NCBI GenBank assembly: GCA_963708725.1
Contig: CAVPTL010000008.1
Coordinates: 496,001-560,000 of the forward strand
DNA: 64,000 nucleotides
Direction: 5' to 3'
From: CAVPTL01 sp963708725
Lineage (GTDB): Bacteria > Actinomycetota > Thermoleophilia > Gaiellales > JAICJC01
Part shown: piece by piece, positions 18,047 to 28,289 of the stretch
Layout: each line of letters opens with the position of its first letter
How positions within the stretch are numbered: the stretch's first letter is position 1
Made by a program: the position numbers and the translations under genes
Notes under the pieces: generated by a model
Databases searched by the model: none
Told to the model about the DNA's origin: nothing
Seen by the model: only the letters and a program-made list of their open reading frames with translations

Positions 18047-18928
18047 CTACTCCTGAGCACGTGACTTCGCGACCTGGCCCGGCCAAAACCTCCGGGCCAG
18101 GATCGCAGCCAGTCCAAGCAGAAGCGCGATCGGGATCACGAAGCCCGCACCGATGATCACCGCGGTCACGACCCACTGAGCGGCGTCCAGCGAGCGGGTG
18201 AGCGCCTGCCACAGGCTGCTTGCGTGCTGCGGAGCTGGAGCAACGGCCCCGGCGGCCATCATCGAAACCGTGATGGTGCTGAAGTCGGCGCGGTCGTGGA
18301 CGTAGCGAAGCTGCCCGGTGAGCTGCTCGATCGAGCCTTGCACCTGCGACAGCTGGTTCTCGACCAGGATCGACGCAGCGATCGTGCCCGCCTTGTGCAT
18401 CAACCGCAGCAGCACCCGCCGTTGGGCCTGGAGGTTCACCAGCCGGGCATTGAGGTCGATCAGCTGGCGGGTGACATCGTCGCCTCCAATCGACGACGAC
18501 CGCACGGTGCCGAGACCCTTGAGGCGGTTGACCGCCGATCCAAAAGCTGAGGCGGGAACGCGGATCACCATGTCAGCCGAGCTGGTTTGCGAGGACTGCT
18601 GGCTCGAGTTCTGGACATAGCCGCCGGCCGCCGTCGCGATCGCGGTTGCGGCCACGATTTGACGCTGCATCCGGTTTTTGGGAATGCGCAGCTCGAGGCT
18701 GGCGGTCTTGATCACCGAGAGCGGTTCGATCACCGAGACGGAGAGCGATGCATCCTTGGCTGCCGACCCCACGCTGCCGCCAACGTCTGCGCCGGTGCCG
18801 ATCGCTGCCTGCGATGACCCTGACGATGACCCCGAGTCAGAGCTGCCGCATCCCGATACCGCCCCCGCCATCCCGCTCAGCGCCAGGAGCGCCCCCACCA
18901 TTGCCGCGGTTTTTGTGATCGATGCCAC
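18047..18928 (-). CDS. DUF4349-type membrane lipoprotein
   Basis: This 293-residue protein starts at a GTG with GAGGGGG about seven bases upstream. A lipoprotein signal with Cys near residue 28 (AVSGCGSS) is followed by a Ser/Gly-rich linker. The extracytoplasmic domain starts at VIKTASLELRIPKNRMQRQIVAATAIA, followed by a helical hairpin (LNARLVNLQAQRRVLLRLM ... ENQLSQVQGSIEQL). The C-terminus carries a membrane helix (VVTAVIIGAGFVIPIALLLGLAAIL). This layout is that of DUF4349 proteins, whose function is unknown. The gene ends three bases from the stop of the broken fibronectin gene, which is convergent. Confidence 0.85.
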   Translation of the reverse strand: MASITKTAAMVGALLALSGMAGAVSGCGSSDSGSSSGSSQAAIGTGADVGGSVGSAAKDASLSVSVIEPLSVIKTASLELRIPKNRMQRQIVAATAIATAAGGYVQNSSQQSSQTSSADMVIRVPASAFGSAVNRLKGLGTVRSSSIGGDDVTRQLIDLNARLVNLQAQRRVLLRLMHKAGTIAASILVENQLSQVQGSIEQLTGQLRYVHDRADFSTITVSMMAAGAVAPAPQHASSLWQALTRSLDAAQWVVTAVIIGAGFVIPIALLLGLAAILARRFWPGQVAKSRAQE

Positions 18929-19021
18929 CGGTTTCCCCCTCGAGTCGTTGTCGTTCCGACCGTCCGTGACGCCGTTTGGTTCCCGCTTCCGGCGGATCGG
19001 GGGTGGATCTAGACTTTTGGG

Positions 19022-19417
19022 ATGCCGACCGAACCCGCTGTGGATTCGCTCGAGCGCGCACGCGTACGGCTCGATCGCCTCAACCTCTATCCCGAGCCGG
19101 TGCGTCTGGTGGGCGTGCACGTGGTGGTGGCGCCGTGGCTGTTTCGTCTGCCGTGGCTTCGGCGGTTCGACGGCTACGCCACCCACCGCGTGATCCTGCT
19201 GCGCCGCGGGCAGCGCGACGACGATCTGCTGTGCCACGAGCTCTGTCACGTGTGGCAGCTCCAGCACCACCCGATCGGGATGCCGCTCTCATACCTGCTG
19301 GAGGGCTACCGCCAGAACCGGTTCGAGCGGGAGGCGCGTCGCGCCACCGAGCTCACCCGCGGATCACTGTCCGGGCGTCGTGCTGGTACCGGCGAGCGTC
19401 TGGAGCTCGGCGAGTAG
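19022..19417 (+). CDS. Small HExxH protein (DUF4157-like)
   Basis: This 131-residue soluble protein contains the zinc-metalloprotease motif HELCH inside LLCHELCHVWQLQHHP, with a possible third ligand Glu in the following LEGYRQNRFEREA helix. Small proteins of this kind resemble DUF4157 domains, but catalytic activity is unproven. A TAGACT box (19010-19015) ends six bases before the ATG, so the mRNA is probably leaderless. Its last 54 bases overlap the end of the convergent TPR gene. Confidence 0.75.
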   Translation: MPTEPAVDSLERARVRLDRLNLYPEPVRLVGVHVVVAPWLFRLPWLRRFDGYATHRVILLRRGQRDDDLLCHELCHVWQLQHHPIGMPLSYLLEGYRQNRFEREARRATELTRGSLSGRRAGTGERLELGE

Positions 19418-20122
19418 CTGCTTGACCTGCGAGGCCTGAGTCGAGGTCGGCGCGAGCTTCAGATAGGCCTTCAGGGCCGTGATCGCCTGCGGATACTGGC
19501 GAGCGTTGGCGGCGTCGTAGCCGAGGCCGAGCTGATTCAGGGCGTTGGTCGGCGACAGCTTCGCAAGCGTGGAGCGGTAACCCATCGCGACCTGGACGTC
19601 GGTGCTCGCCTGGGTGCTGTAGTTGGTCGCGAGTGCCTGATACTGGCTGCCCGCAGCCGCTCCGACGGTGTTGGTCAGCTTGCTGGCCTTGACTGCACTG
19701 AGCACCGTGTCGTCGGGGCTTTCGTTGTAGAACTGTGCGGCTGCCTGGTAGGAAGCGGCGTTCTGCTGGTTGTAGTAGGCGCGCGTCTCGAGCAGGCCGG
19801 ACACCGCCGAAAGTGCGCTGGCGTCGTTCTTCTTGATGCCCAGGTACGACTCGTAGGAGCTGATCGCATCGTCATTCTTGCCCTGGCTCTGATAGGCGGT
19901 CGCGAGCTGGCGCCACGCGGTGGCGTCCTTCGGGTTACTGGTGACCTGATCCTTGAGCGAGGAGGTGGGATCGCTCGAGCTGGAGCCACCGGTGAGGAAG
20001 TCCAGCGCGTTGATCGAGCCGGCGCCCTGGCCGACGCCGAGCAGCACGAAGCCCATCGCGAATGTGACCGCGAGGAACACGAAAATCGGCTTCTGGGTTC
20101 GGCGTATGCGTTCGAAAAGCAT
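19364..20122 (-). CDS. Membrane-anchored TPR protein
   Basis: This 252-residue protein has an N-terminal membrane helix (PIFVFLAVTFAMGFVLLGVG, about 12-31), then an extracytoplasmic region of tetratricopeptide-like repeats. The best is TAWRQLATAYQSQGKNDDAI (about 67-86), and another lies near the C-terminus (NALNQLGLGYDAANARQYPQAI). TPR proteins mediate protein contacts; the partner is unknown. The gene lies six bases downstream of the amidohydrolase and in the same orientation as tatC and tatA, so it may belong to that operon. Confidence 0.82.
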   Translation of the reverse strand: MLFERIRRTQKPIFVFLAVTFAMGFVLLGVGQGAGSINALDFLTGGSSSSDPTSSLKDQVTSNPKDATAWRQLATAYQSQGKNDDAISSYESYLGIKKNDASALSAVSGLLETRAYYNQQNAASYQAAAQFYNESPDDTVLSAVKASKLTNTVGAAAGSQYQALATNYSTQASTDVQVAMGYRSTLAKLSPTNALNQLGLGYDAANARQYPQAITALKAYLKLAPTSTQASQVKQLLAELQTLAGTSTTPGQ

Positions 20123-20128
20123 GTGGGA

Positions 20129-21343
20129 TCAGGCCTCGATCATCTTTGCCCGGACTGCGGAGGCCTCTCCAGTGATCGGCAAGTGGGCCTCGCGTCGATA
20201 GCGTATCTTCCCTCCAACAGATGTGAACACGATTCGATTCGCCGTCCCGCCAAAGACAGCGGCGGTTTCGGGCTCGCCCCAGGGGACGAACGGACTCTCG
20301 CTGAGGTCGAGCACGGTCACATCGGCCGCCTTGCCTGGCGTCAGCGATCCGATCTCGTCGGCCAGCCCGATGGCCTCGGCTCCTCCCAGCGTTGCCATCC
20401 GAAGGGCCTGAGCCGCCGTCAGTGCGTCGGCCCGCCCGGCGCGGGCGCGGGCCATCATCACCGCGGCGCGCATCTCCTCCCACATGTCGAACACCATCGC
20501 CGAGGCGGGCGAGTCGGTACCCAGCCCCACCCGGACACCCGCGGCCAGCAGCTCGGGGATCGGCGCCGTCCCGCAGCCCAGAAGCGCGTTCGAGCGTGGG
20601 CAGTGAATCACGGGCACGTCCAGCTCGGCGGCCAGCGCGATGTCGGCCGGGGTCATGAACACGCCATGGATCAGCACCGTGTCGGGTCCCAGCAGGTGCT
20701 CGAACTCGTCCAGGTGCTGGGTCTCGCGCGCCGACTCCAGCATGTGGGTTGCGATCGGCAGGCCGCGTTCGCGGGCCAGGGCGATCATGACGGCGTAATC
20801 GTCGAGCGTGACGGTAAACGGTGCGTGGGGAGAGAGCCCGGCGGTGACCAGGTCGTCGGTCGGCAGGACATCCAGGGCATCGGCCATTCGCTCGCCGAGG
20901 TTGCCCCAATCGCTGAAGCCCTCGAGGTAGACGATCGCGCGCAGGCCGGTTGCGAGCGCCGCGTCGGCCACCGTGCCGGCGTAGCAACAATCCGCGACCG
21001 TCGTGACCCCGCCCGCCAGGCTGATGCGCGCGCCCTCGAGCGATTGCACCAGCGAGTCGGCCGGGTGGTCGAGCGCCGCCTTGCGGCGGATGTGCTCCTC
21101 GATCCACGGCCCGAACGGCTTGCCGTCGCCAAAGCCCGACATGCGGGAGTACTCCAGGTGGGTGTGGGCGTTCACCAGCCCCGGGAGGATCACCGACTCG
21201 GCGAACAGCTCATCGGCCGGGCCGCCCTCGCCGAGCGTAACGATCCGCCCGTCCGAGATTTCGACCCGGCCGTCTCTGATCGGCTCGCCGTCGACTGGGA
21301 TCACCCAGTCGGCGCCGAGGATCACACGCCCTCCGAGCCCCAC
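20129..21343 (-). CDS. Amidohydrolase, cytosine/adenosine-deaminase-like
   Basis: This 404-residue TIM-barrel metal hydrolase is of the ATZ/TRZ/MtaD type. The first metal site is PGLVNAHTHLEYSR. Further landmarks are SPHAPFTVT, a third His in IATHMLES, HCPRSNALLGCG and the metal Asp in GTDSPAS. Such enzymes deaminate purine nucleosides such as S-adenosylhomocysteine, 5'-deoxyadenosine or aminodeoxyfutalosine; the substrate here is not decidable, and no menaquinone genes are nearby. Its start overlaps the end of tatC by 22 bases. Confidence 0.85.
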   Translation of the reverse strand: MGLGGRVILGADWVIPVDGEPIRDGRVEISDGRIVTLGEGGPADELFAESVILPGLVNAHTHLEYSRMSGFGDGKPFGPWIEEHIRRKAALDHPADSLVQSLEGARISLAGGVTTVADCCYAGTVADAALATGLRAIVYLEGFSDWGNLGERMADALDVLPTDDLVTAGLSPHAPFTVTLDDYAVMIALARERGLPIATHMLESARETQHLDEFEHLLGPDTVLIHGVFMTPADIALAAELDVPVIHCPRSNALLGCGTAPIPELLAAGVRVGLGTDSPASAMVFDMWEEMRAAVMMARARAGRADALTAAQALRMATLGGAEAIGLADEIGSLTPGKAADVTVLDLSESPFVPWGEPETAAVFGGTANRIVFTSVGGKIRYRREAHLPITGEASAVRAKMIEA

Positions 21344-22119
21344 CCGTCACCCCAGCGCGACTCGGTTTCGTCCGCGCTGCGGTTGCGATCAACCATCTTG
21401 ACCAGCAGGTAAGAGAAGGCATACAGCACCAGTAGCGGTGCGAACTCGAACACGAACGAGATCGGGTCGGCGCCTGGAAGGACGCCGGCCACGACGGCCA
21501 GCAGCACCACGGCGTAGCGCCACGTTCGCCGCATGAACGCGGCATTGATGATCCTCATTTTCGCGAGCGTGTACATGAACGCGGGCATCTCGAAGATCAC
21601 GCCCATCGCGATCAGAAGCAGGGTGATGAACTGCAGGTACTCGGTGGCTCGCAGCTGAACGTTGAAGTTATTGCCGCCGAACGTCAGCAGGAAGTCGAGC
21701 GCCGGAGGAAGTACCAGGAACCAGCCGAACGCGACACCGAGCACGAACAGCACCGGAATCATCAGCGCCAGCCCCCGGATCCGCTTGTGGTGTTCCCGCG
21801 AGAACGCGGGAATCACGAACGCGTAGATCTGGTAGGTCAGAAGCGGCAGTGTCACCAGGATTGCCAGGTCGAGCGAGAGGCTGAATGCCGTGAAAAACGC
21901 GTCGGTCGGTCCGGTTTGCAAGAACTCCAGGGGCTTCGGAGCGACGGCCGCTTGCGCGGGCTTCGCGAGCCAATGCAGAAGTTGTTCCCACTTCCAGAAC
22001 GCGACGGCGATCACGATCACCAGCACACTCACCGACACCACGAGCCGCGAGCGCAGCTCGTCGAGATGCTCGGTCAGGGTGAGCTGGTCCTCGGGATCGA
22101 CTCGGCGAGGGCGAGCCAT
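21322..22119 (-). CDS. tatC: Twin-arginine translocase subunit TatC
   Basis: This 265-residue six-helix membrane protein is the receptor core of the Tat system exporting folded proteins. The N-terminal family signature LTEHLDELRSRL is present. It is followed by hydrophobic helices, including the periplasmic-loop region FFTAFSLSLDLAILVTLPLL and the YQIYAFVIPAFSREHH segment. It is cotranscribed downstream of tatA (13-base gap) and overlaps the amidohydrolase gene. Confidence 0.95.
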   Translation of the reverse strand: MARPRRVDPEDQLTLTEHLDELRSRLVVSVSVLVIVIAVAFWKWEQLLHWLAKPAQAAVAPKPLEFLQTGPTDAFFTAFSLSLDLAILVTLPLLTYQIYAFVIPAFSREHHKRIRGLALMIPVLFVLGVAFGWFLVLPPALDFLLTFGGNNFNVQLRATEYLQFITLLLIAMGVIFEMPAFMYTLAKMRIINAAFMRRTWRYAVVLLAVVAGVLPGADPISFVFEFAPLLVLYAFSYLLVKMVDRNRSADETESRWGDGWGSEGV

Positions 22120-22132
22120 CGAGGAGTCCTAG

Positions 22133-22387
22133 CTACTCGGTCGGAGTGGAGACCTGGTCGCTCGGCGTCGGCGGCGTGTAGGCCGGGGATGCCGGAGGCG
22201 GCGTAATGCTCGCTGCCGGGGGCGGGACGGGGGGCTCCGACTCGTGGCCGGTAATCCCATCCTTGAACTCCCGGAAGCCCTTGCCGAGCGACTTGCCGAC
22301 TTCGGGCAGTCGCTTCGGGCCCAGGACGATCAGCGCGATCACCAAGACGATGACGAGTTTTTCGGGTGACGGATCGAATATTCCCAT
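22133..22387 (-). CDS. tatA: Twin-arginine translocase subunit TatA/TatE
   Basis: This 84-residue protein has one N-terminal membrane helix (LVIVLVIALIVLGPKRLPEVG), followed by the amphipathic helix SLGKGFREFKDGI and a Pro-rich tail. The FGPKRLPE-type hinge after the membrane segment identifies the TatA/TatB family. The short length favours TatA. No tatB-like gene is adjacent, as in minimal TatAC systems. Confidence 0.92.
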   Translation of the reverse strand: MGIFDPSPEKLVIVLVIALIVLGPKRLPEVGKSLGKGFREFKDGITGHESEPPVPPPAASITPPPASPAYTPPTPSDQVSTPTE

Positions 22388-22511
22388 TGGTAGACCTCCA
22401 AGGTTAGCAGACCTTCATCGCAGGATTTTGATGCTGGCTACACTTCGGCTGTGGCGGTAACTCGGTTCGTTGCCCCCCTAAGAATGCTTCCAACCTCGTT
22501 GAGAGGGATAG

Positions 22512-23283
<772 letters not shown>

Positions 23284-23291
<8 letters not shown>

Positions 23292-24705
23292 TACGAAACT
23301 GACACCCGAAGAGGTCGAAGCCACCGAGATCGGCGAGTACAAGTACGGCTTTCACGACGAGGTGACATCGGTCTTCCGGACGCGCCGCGGGCTCGACGAG
23401 GACGTCGTGCGCGAGATCTCGCAGCACAAGAACGAGCCCGAATGGATGCTGGACTTCCGGGTCGCCGCCTACCGGCATTGGGTCGAGCGGCCGATGCCGA
23501 CCTGGGGCGCCGACCTCTCGAAGATCGACTTCGAGAACATCTACTACTACCTCAAGCCCGTTGCCGAGCAGGCCAAGTCCTGGGACGACCTGCCCGACGG
23601 CATGCGCGAGACGTGGGACAAGCTGGGGATTCCCGAGGCGGAGAAGAAGTATCTGGCCGGCGTCGGTGCCCAGTACGAGTCCGAAGTCGTCTACCACAAC
23701 CTCCAAAAGGAGCTTGCGGATCAGGGAGTCATCTTCCTGGACATGGATTCGGGTCTGCGCGAGCACGAAGACCTGGTGCGCCAGTACCTGGGCACGATCA
23801 TCCCCTCGAACGACAACAAGTTCTCTGCCCTCAACTCGGCGGTATGGTCGGGCGGCTCGTTTATCTACGTGCCCCCGGGCGTGCGGGTGGAGCTGCCGCT
23901 CCAGGCGTACTTCCGGATCAATGCCGAGAACATGGGCCAGTTCGAGCGGACGCTGATCATCGTGGATCGTGATGCCTACGTGCACTACGTCGAGGGCTGC
24001 ACCGCCCCGATCTATTCGACCGACTCGCTGCACTCGGCGGTGGTCGAGATTCACGTTGCCGAGGGTGGTCGCTGCCGCTACACCACCATCCAGAACTGGT
24101 CGAAGAACGTGTTCAACCTGGTGACCAAGCGCGCGGTTGCCGAGAAGAACGCCACCATGGAGTGGGTCGACGGTAACCTCGGCTCACAGATCACCCAGAA
24201 GTACCCCGCCGTGCTGCTCAAGGGCGAGGGTGCTCACGGCGAGGTCTTGTCGATCGCGTTTGCAGGCGAGGGTCAGCATCAGGACGCCGGCGGCAAGATC
24301 ACTCACATGGCGCCGAACACCAGCTCGGTGATCACCTCCAAGTCGATTTCGAAGAACGGCGGTCGCAGCTCCTACCGCGGCCTGCTGCAGGTCAACGACG
24401 GGGCGGTCAACTCCCGCTCGATGGTCGTGTGCGACGCGCTCATCCTCGATGAGGACAGCCGCACGGACACGTACCCGTACATCGATATCAAGGAGAACGC
24501 CGTCGAGATCGCCCACGAGGCGACCGTCTCGAAGATCGGCGACGAGCAGCTGTTCTACCTGATGAGCCGCGGGCTCAGCGAGGCCGAGGCCTCGGCCATG
24601 ATCGTCTCGGGCTTCATCGAGCCGATCACCAAGGAGCTGCCGCTCGAATACGCGGTCGAGATGAACCGCCTGATCCAGCTACAGATGGAAGGATCCGTCG
24701 GTTGA
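23284..24705 (+). CDS. sufB: Fe-S cluster scaffold protein SufB
   Basis: This 473-residue core scaffold of the SUF system assembles clusters together with SufD and SufC. It has the right-handed beta-helix region with IYVPPGVRVELPLQAYFRINAENMGQFERT, the Cys in YVEGCTAPIYSTDSLHSAVVEI and the NATMEWVDGNLGS core characteristic of SufB. It overlaps sufC upstream and sufD by four bases downstream, consistent with coupled synthesis of the complex. Confidence 0.96.
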
Positions 24706-25850
24706 ACACGCTGGCCGAGCCCGCCTGGTTGGCGGGCATGCGCGAGGCTGCCCAAGCGGTGTACGACTCGCTGCCGGTGCCGTCGAACCGGGAAGAGGCG
24801 TGGCGGTTCACCAACCTGCGTGGCTTCAATCCCGACGCCTACCCCGTCGAGCAGCCCCAACTCGAACTCGACGGGGACGCGCCGGCGCCGGTCACGTTCA
24901 TGCATCTGTCGCAGGCGGTTGCCGAGCAGCCCGCGCTGGTCGAGCCATATCTCGGCACGGTGGTTCCCGACAGCGAGAAGTTCGCCGCTGCCAACGCCGC
25001 CCACTGGGTGGACGGCGTGCTCTTGCACGTCCCGGCGGGGGTCGAGATCGACCAGCCGCTGCGTGCGATCCTCGACGTCACCGGCGACGGCACGGCCGCG
25101 TATAACCGTGTTCTGATCGTGCTGGAGCGGGGGGCCAAGGCCACGTTCGTCGAGGAGTACCGCTCCCACAATCCTGCGTACGTCAACACCGTGGTCGAGC
25201 TGATCGTCTCCGACGAGGCCCAGCTCGAGTACGTAACGGTGCAACAGCACCACGCAGAGACGCGCCAGTTCGGGACGCATCGGGCCACTGTCGGCAAGGA
25301 CGCCAAGCTCGACTGGGTCGCCGCGGCGGTCGGAGGGACGCGTGCGAAGTCGCGGATGGAGAGCTACCTGGCGGGGCGCGGAGCCCACGTCAAGGTCACG
25401 GGCGCCTATTACCTGACGGGCCGCGAGCACATCGATTTCGACACGACCCAGGAGCACGCCGCGCCGGACACGTTCTCCGACCTCGCGTTCAAGGGAGTGC
25501 TCGACGACCGGGCCCGAGCCGTATGGCGTGGAGTGATCCGCGTGGACAAGGGCGCACAGAAGACCGACGCCTATCAGGAGAACCGCAACCTGTTGCTCTC
25601 CGCCGATGCCCAGGCGACGCCAATTCCCGGGCTCGAGATCGAGGCCAACGACGTGCGCTGCACGCACGGCGCCACGGTTGGGCAGGTCGATCGCTCGCAG
25701 ATGTTCTATCTGATGGCGCGAGGGCTCACCCACGCCGAGGCGGAACGGCTGATCGTTCGGGGCTTCTTCGAGGACGTGCTCGAACGGATCGGGTCGCAGG
25801 AAGTACGCGACCGCGTCTCGGACGCGATCGAGGCTCGGCTGCCCGCCTGA
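24702..25850 (+). CDS. sufD: Fe-S cluster assembly protein SufD
   Basis: This 382-residue paralogue of SufB has the same beta-helix fold. The N-terminal helical part (REEAWRFTNLRGF) and the C-terminal DVRCTHGATVGQVDRSQMFYLMARGL segment are typical of SufD; the His in THGATVG lies at the SufB-SufD interface region. It overlaps sufB by four bases and joins the next gene by TGATG, so the unusual amidohydrolase downstream is translated from the same mRNA. Confidence 0.94.
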   Translation: MNTLAEPAWLAGMREAAQAVYDSLPVPSNREEAWRFTNLRGFNPDAYPVEQPQLELDGDAPAPVTFMHLSQAVAEQPALVEPYLGTVVPDSEKFAAANAAHWVDGVLLHVPAGVEIDQPLRAILDVTGDGTAAYNRVLIVLERGAKATFVEEYRSHNPAYVNTVVELIVSDEAQLEYVTVQQHHAETRQFGTHRATVGKDAKLDWVAAAVGGTRAKSRMESYLAGRGAHVKVTGAYYLTGREHIDFDTTQEHAAPDTFSDLAFKGVLDDRARAVWRGVIRVDKGAQKTDAYQENRNLLLSADAQATPIPGLEIEANDVRCTHGATVGQVDRSQMFYLMARGLTHAEAERLIVRGFFEDVLERIGSQEVRDRVSDAIEARLPA

Positions 25851-26995
25851 TGACCGGCGCGACGGCTCGGGTGCTGGAGGACTTCGCCCGGGAGTTGGAT
25901 CAGCTTCGCCCGCCGGGTGTGGAAATCATCGACGTGCATACCCACCTCGGTCTCGACGAGGACGGTATGGCGCTGACCGCGCCCGAGTTGATCGACCTGC
26001 TGGACGTTGGCGGCGCGGATCGCGCGGTGACGTTTCCGCTTCACGATCCCGATCGTCATCCGGGCTACCGAGTGCCCAACGACCGAGTGCTCGAGTGGGC
26101 CGCCGCCAGCGAGGGCCGGCTCGTCCCCTTCTGTCGCCTTGATCCCTCCGAAGACCCGGTTGCCGAAGCCGAGCGCGCCCTGGATGCGGGTGCGCGGGGG
26201 ATCAAGCTGCACCCGCGGGCACAGGCCTTCGGGTTGGCCGCTCACCCGGGTGTGGAGGCGATTTTCGCGGTGGCGGAGGAGCGCCAGGTGCCGATGTTGA
26301 TTCATACCGGCGCCGGTCTGCCTGCGGAGTTCGGCGCCGAGCTGGTCGAGGTCACCGCCCGACACCCCGACGTTCGGCTGATCCTCGCGCACCTGGGGAT
26401 CACCGACCAGGCGATCATCGCCGACGGGCTGCGCGACTATCCGTCGGTGGTGTACGACAGCTCCTGGATGAACGCCTTCGAGATCATGACGCTGCTGGCT
26501 CGGATCCCCGCCGAGCGGATCGTGTTCGGCTCCGATCCGCCCTATGGCCGCACGTTCAACGGTCTCTACCTGCTGTTGCGCTCGTTGCGGTGCCTTGGAG
26601 TCAGCGAGGCCACGGTGGCCGAGGTGCTCGGGGGAAGCGTGCGCCGGATGCTCGCGGGCGAGCCGCTCGTTGCCGCCGGCGATCCGGTCGCTCCGCGCGA
26701 GCTTCGGCTCGACGGGCGCCTGCTTCGGATTCACACGTATTGCATGATGACCCTGGCTGCCATGATCGGGGGGAGCCCCGAGCGCGCGGCGGGTTTCACC
26801 CGGCTTGCCCGCGGGGTCACGCGCGATCCCGATCCCGGCCCGTTGGGCGCCTTCTTCACCCGCATCGGCGCGGCTCTGGAGGCCGGTGGCACCGACATTG
26901 CCGAGGCCGCTGACCCGCTCGCCGCCCGGGCGGCGCTGGCGCCCGTGTTCATGAGCATGGCCGCGGTTGCCACGGAGTTGCCACAGCGCGTGTAA
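25850..26995 (+). CDS. Amidohydrolase-2 family protein embedded in the SUF operon
   Basis: This 381-residue protein has a TIM-barrel metal hydrolase domain in residues about 20-270: EIIDVHTHLGLD (first metal site), GIKLHPRAQAFG, MLIHTGAGLP, ILAHLGITDQ and FGSDPPYG (barrel-end Asp). The last 110 residues are an extra helical region without a recognised domain. The start ATG overlaps the sufD stop (TGATG), so the gene is a true member of the operon rather than a neighbour. No role in iron-sulfur assembly is established for such a protein. An in-frame upstream reading exists but lies within sufD. Confidence 0.88.
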   Translation: MTGATARVLEDFARELDQLRPPGVEIIDVHTHLGLDEDGMALTAPELIDLLDVGGADRAVTFPLHDPDRHPGYRVPNDRVLEWAAASEGRLVPFCRLDPSEDPVAEAERALDAGARGIKLHPRAQAFGLAAHPGVEAIFAVAEERQVPMLIHTGAGLPAEFGAELVEVTARHPDVRLILAHLGITDQAIIADGLRDYPSVVYDSSWMNAFEIMTLLARIPAERIVFGSDPPYGRTFNGLYLLLRSLRCLGVSEATVAEVLGGSVRRMLAGEPLVAAGDPVAPRELRLDGRLLRIHTYCMMTLAAMIGGSPERAAGFTRLARGVTRDPDPGPLGAFFTRIGAALEAGGTDIAEAADPLAARAALAPVFMSMAAVATELPQRV

Positions 26996-27020
26996 TCGAG
27001 GCGTGCTCTACCCTTCGTGT

Positions 27021-28271
27021 ATGGCGGTCGCTTCAGCCCACTCACCGTTGGACGCCGAGCGAATCAAGCTCGACTTCCCGATTCTTGCCACCAAGGCACA
27101 CGGCACCAAGCCGCTGGTGTACCTCGACTCGGCCAACTCGTCGCAGAAGCCCGAGGCTGTGATCGAGGCTGTCGCCGAGGTGTATCGCTCGGGCTATGCC
27201 AACGTCCATCGCGGGGTGTACGAGCTCGGCGTGAATGTGACCGAGGCGTTCGAGGGTGCGCGCGACAAGGTCGCGGCCTTTCTGAATGCTCCGTCGCGGC
27301 GCGAGATCATCTTCGTCCGGCAGGCGACCGAGGCGCTCAACCTGGTCGCCTACGCCTACGGACGCAAGTTCATCGGCGAGGGCGATGTGATCGTGACCAC
27401 CGAGATGGAGCACCACTCCAACCTGGTGCCATGGCAGTTTCTCGCACAGCAGACCGGCGCGACCCTTCGCTACCTGAAGCTGACCGACGACGGCGAGCTG
27501 GATCCGGCGTCGCTCGAGGAGGTGGGGCAGCTCCAAAACGTCAAGCTGGTCGCCGTCACCCAGGCCTCCAACACGCTCGGCACGCTGAACGACATCCCCG
27601 CGCTTTCGCGGTGGGCGCATGACCTCGGCGCGGTGATCGTGGTGGACGGCGCCCAGGCCGCCCCTCACCGCCCCGTCGACGTCCAGGCCCTGGGGTGCGA
27701 CTTCTACGCGATCTCCGGCCACAAGATGTGTGGTCCGGGATCGGGCGCGCTGTGGGGCCGAACCGAGCTGCTGGATCGCATGGATCCGTTCCTGACCGGC
27801 GGCGAGATGATCAGCACCGTCACCCTCGAGCGCACCACCTGGAATGAGCTGCCATGGAAGTTCGAGGCCGGTACGCCCGCGATTGCCGAGTGCATCGGGC
27901 TGGGTGCCGCGGTCGACTATCTGACCGGCATTGGCCTCGAGAAGATCGCCGCCCACGAGCGGGCGCTGACCGAGTACGGCCATGCGCTTCTGTCCCAGAT
28001 CGATGGCGTCACCCAATACGGGCCGGGGCCGGAGCACCGGGGTGGCGTGCTGAGCTTCGATGTGGCGGGAATCCACCCCCACGACGTCGCCCAGATTCTC
28101 GATGGCGACGGGATCTGTGTGCGCGCCGGACATCACTGCACCCAGCCGGTGATGGCGCGCTACGGGCTGGCCGCGACCACGCGGGCGAGCGTCTACCTCT
28201 ACAACACCACGGCCGATCTGGACGCGCTTGCCGACGGGCTCGAGCGGGTGAAGCAGACCTTCGCCCGGTAA
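27021..28271 (+). CDS. sufS: Cysteine desulfurase SufS
   Basis: This 416-residue PLP enzyme takes sulfur from cysteine as a persulfide for Fe-S assembly. It has the SufS-class features: N-terminal YLDSANSSQKP, EMEHHSNLVPWQ, the PLP-binding SGHKMCGP Lys and the active-site Cys in VRAGHHCTQP. The ATG at 27021 is preceded six bases upstream by TACCCT, so an internal leaderless promoter may supplement the operon transcript. It lies 25 bases after the amidohydrolase and 18 before sufU. Confidence 0.95.
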   Translation: MAVASAHSPLDAERIKLDFPILATKAHGTKPLVYLDSANSSQKPEAVIEAVAEVYRSGYANVHRGVYELGVNVTEAFEGARDKVAAFLNAPSRREIIFVRQATEALNLVAYAYGRKFIGEGDVIVTTEMEHHSNLVPWQFLAQQTGATLRYLKLTDDGELDPASLEEVGQLQNVKLVAVTQASNTLGTLNDIPALSRWAHDLGAVIVVDGAQAAPHRPVDVQALGCDFYAISGHKMCGPGSGALWGRTELLDRMDPFLTGGEMISTVTLERTTWNELPWKFEAGTPAIAECIGLGAAVDYLTGIGLEKIAAHERALTEYGHALLSQIDGVTQYGPGPEHRGGVLSFDVAGIHPHDVAQILDGDGICVRAGHHCTQPVMARYGLAATTRASVYLYNTTADLDALADGLERVKQTFAR

Positions 28272-28289
28272 GCTTCGGGTAGGCATCTC

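Noticed and set aside
20123..21412. Long plus-strand open frame opposite the deaminase-like gene
   Set aside because: The minus strand encodes complete amidohydrolase motifs; the plus-strand frame is open only because of GC-rich codon bias.
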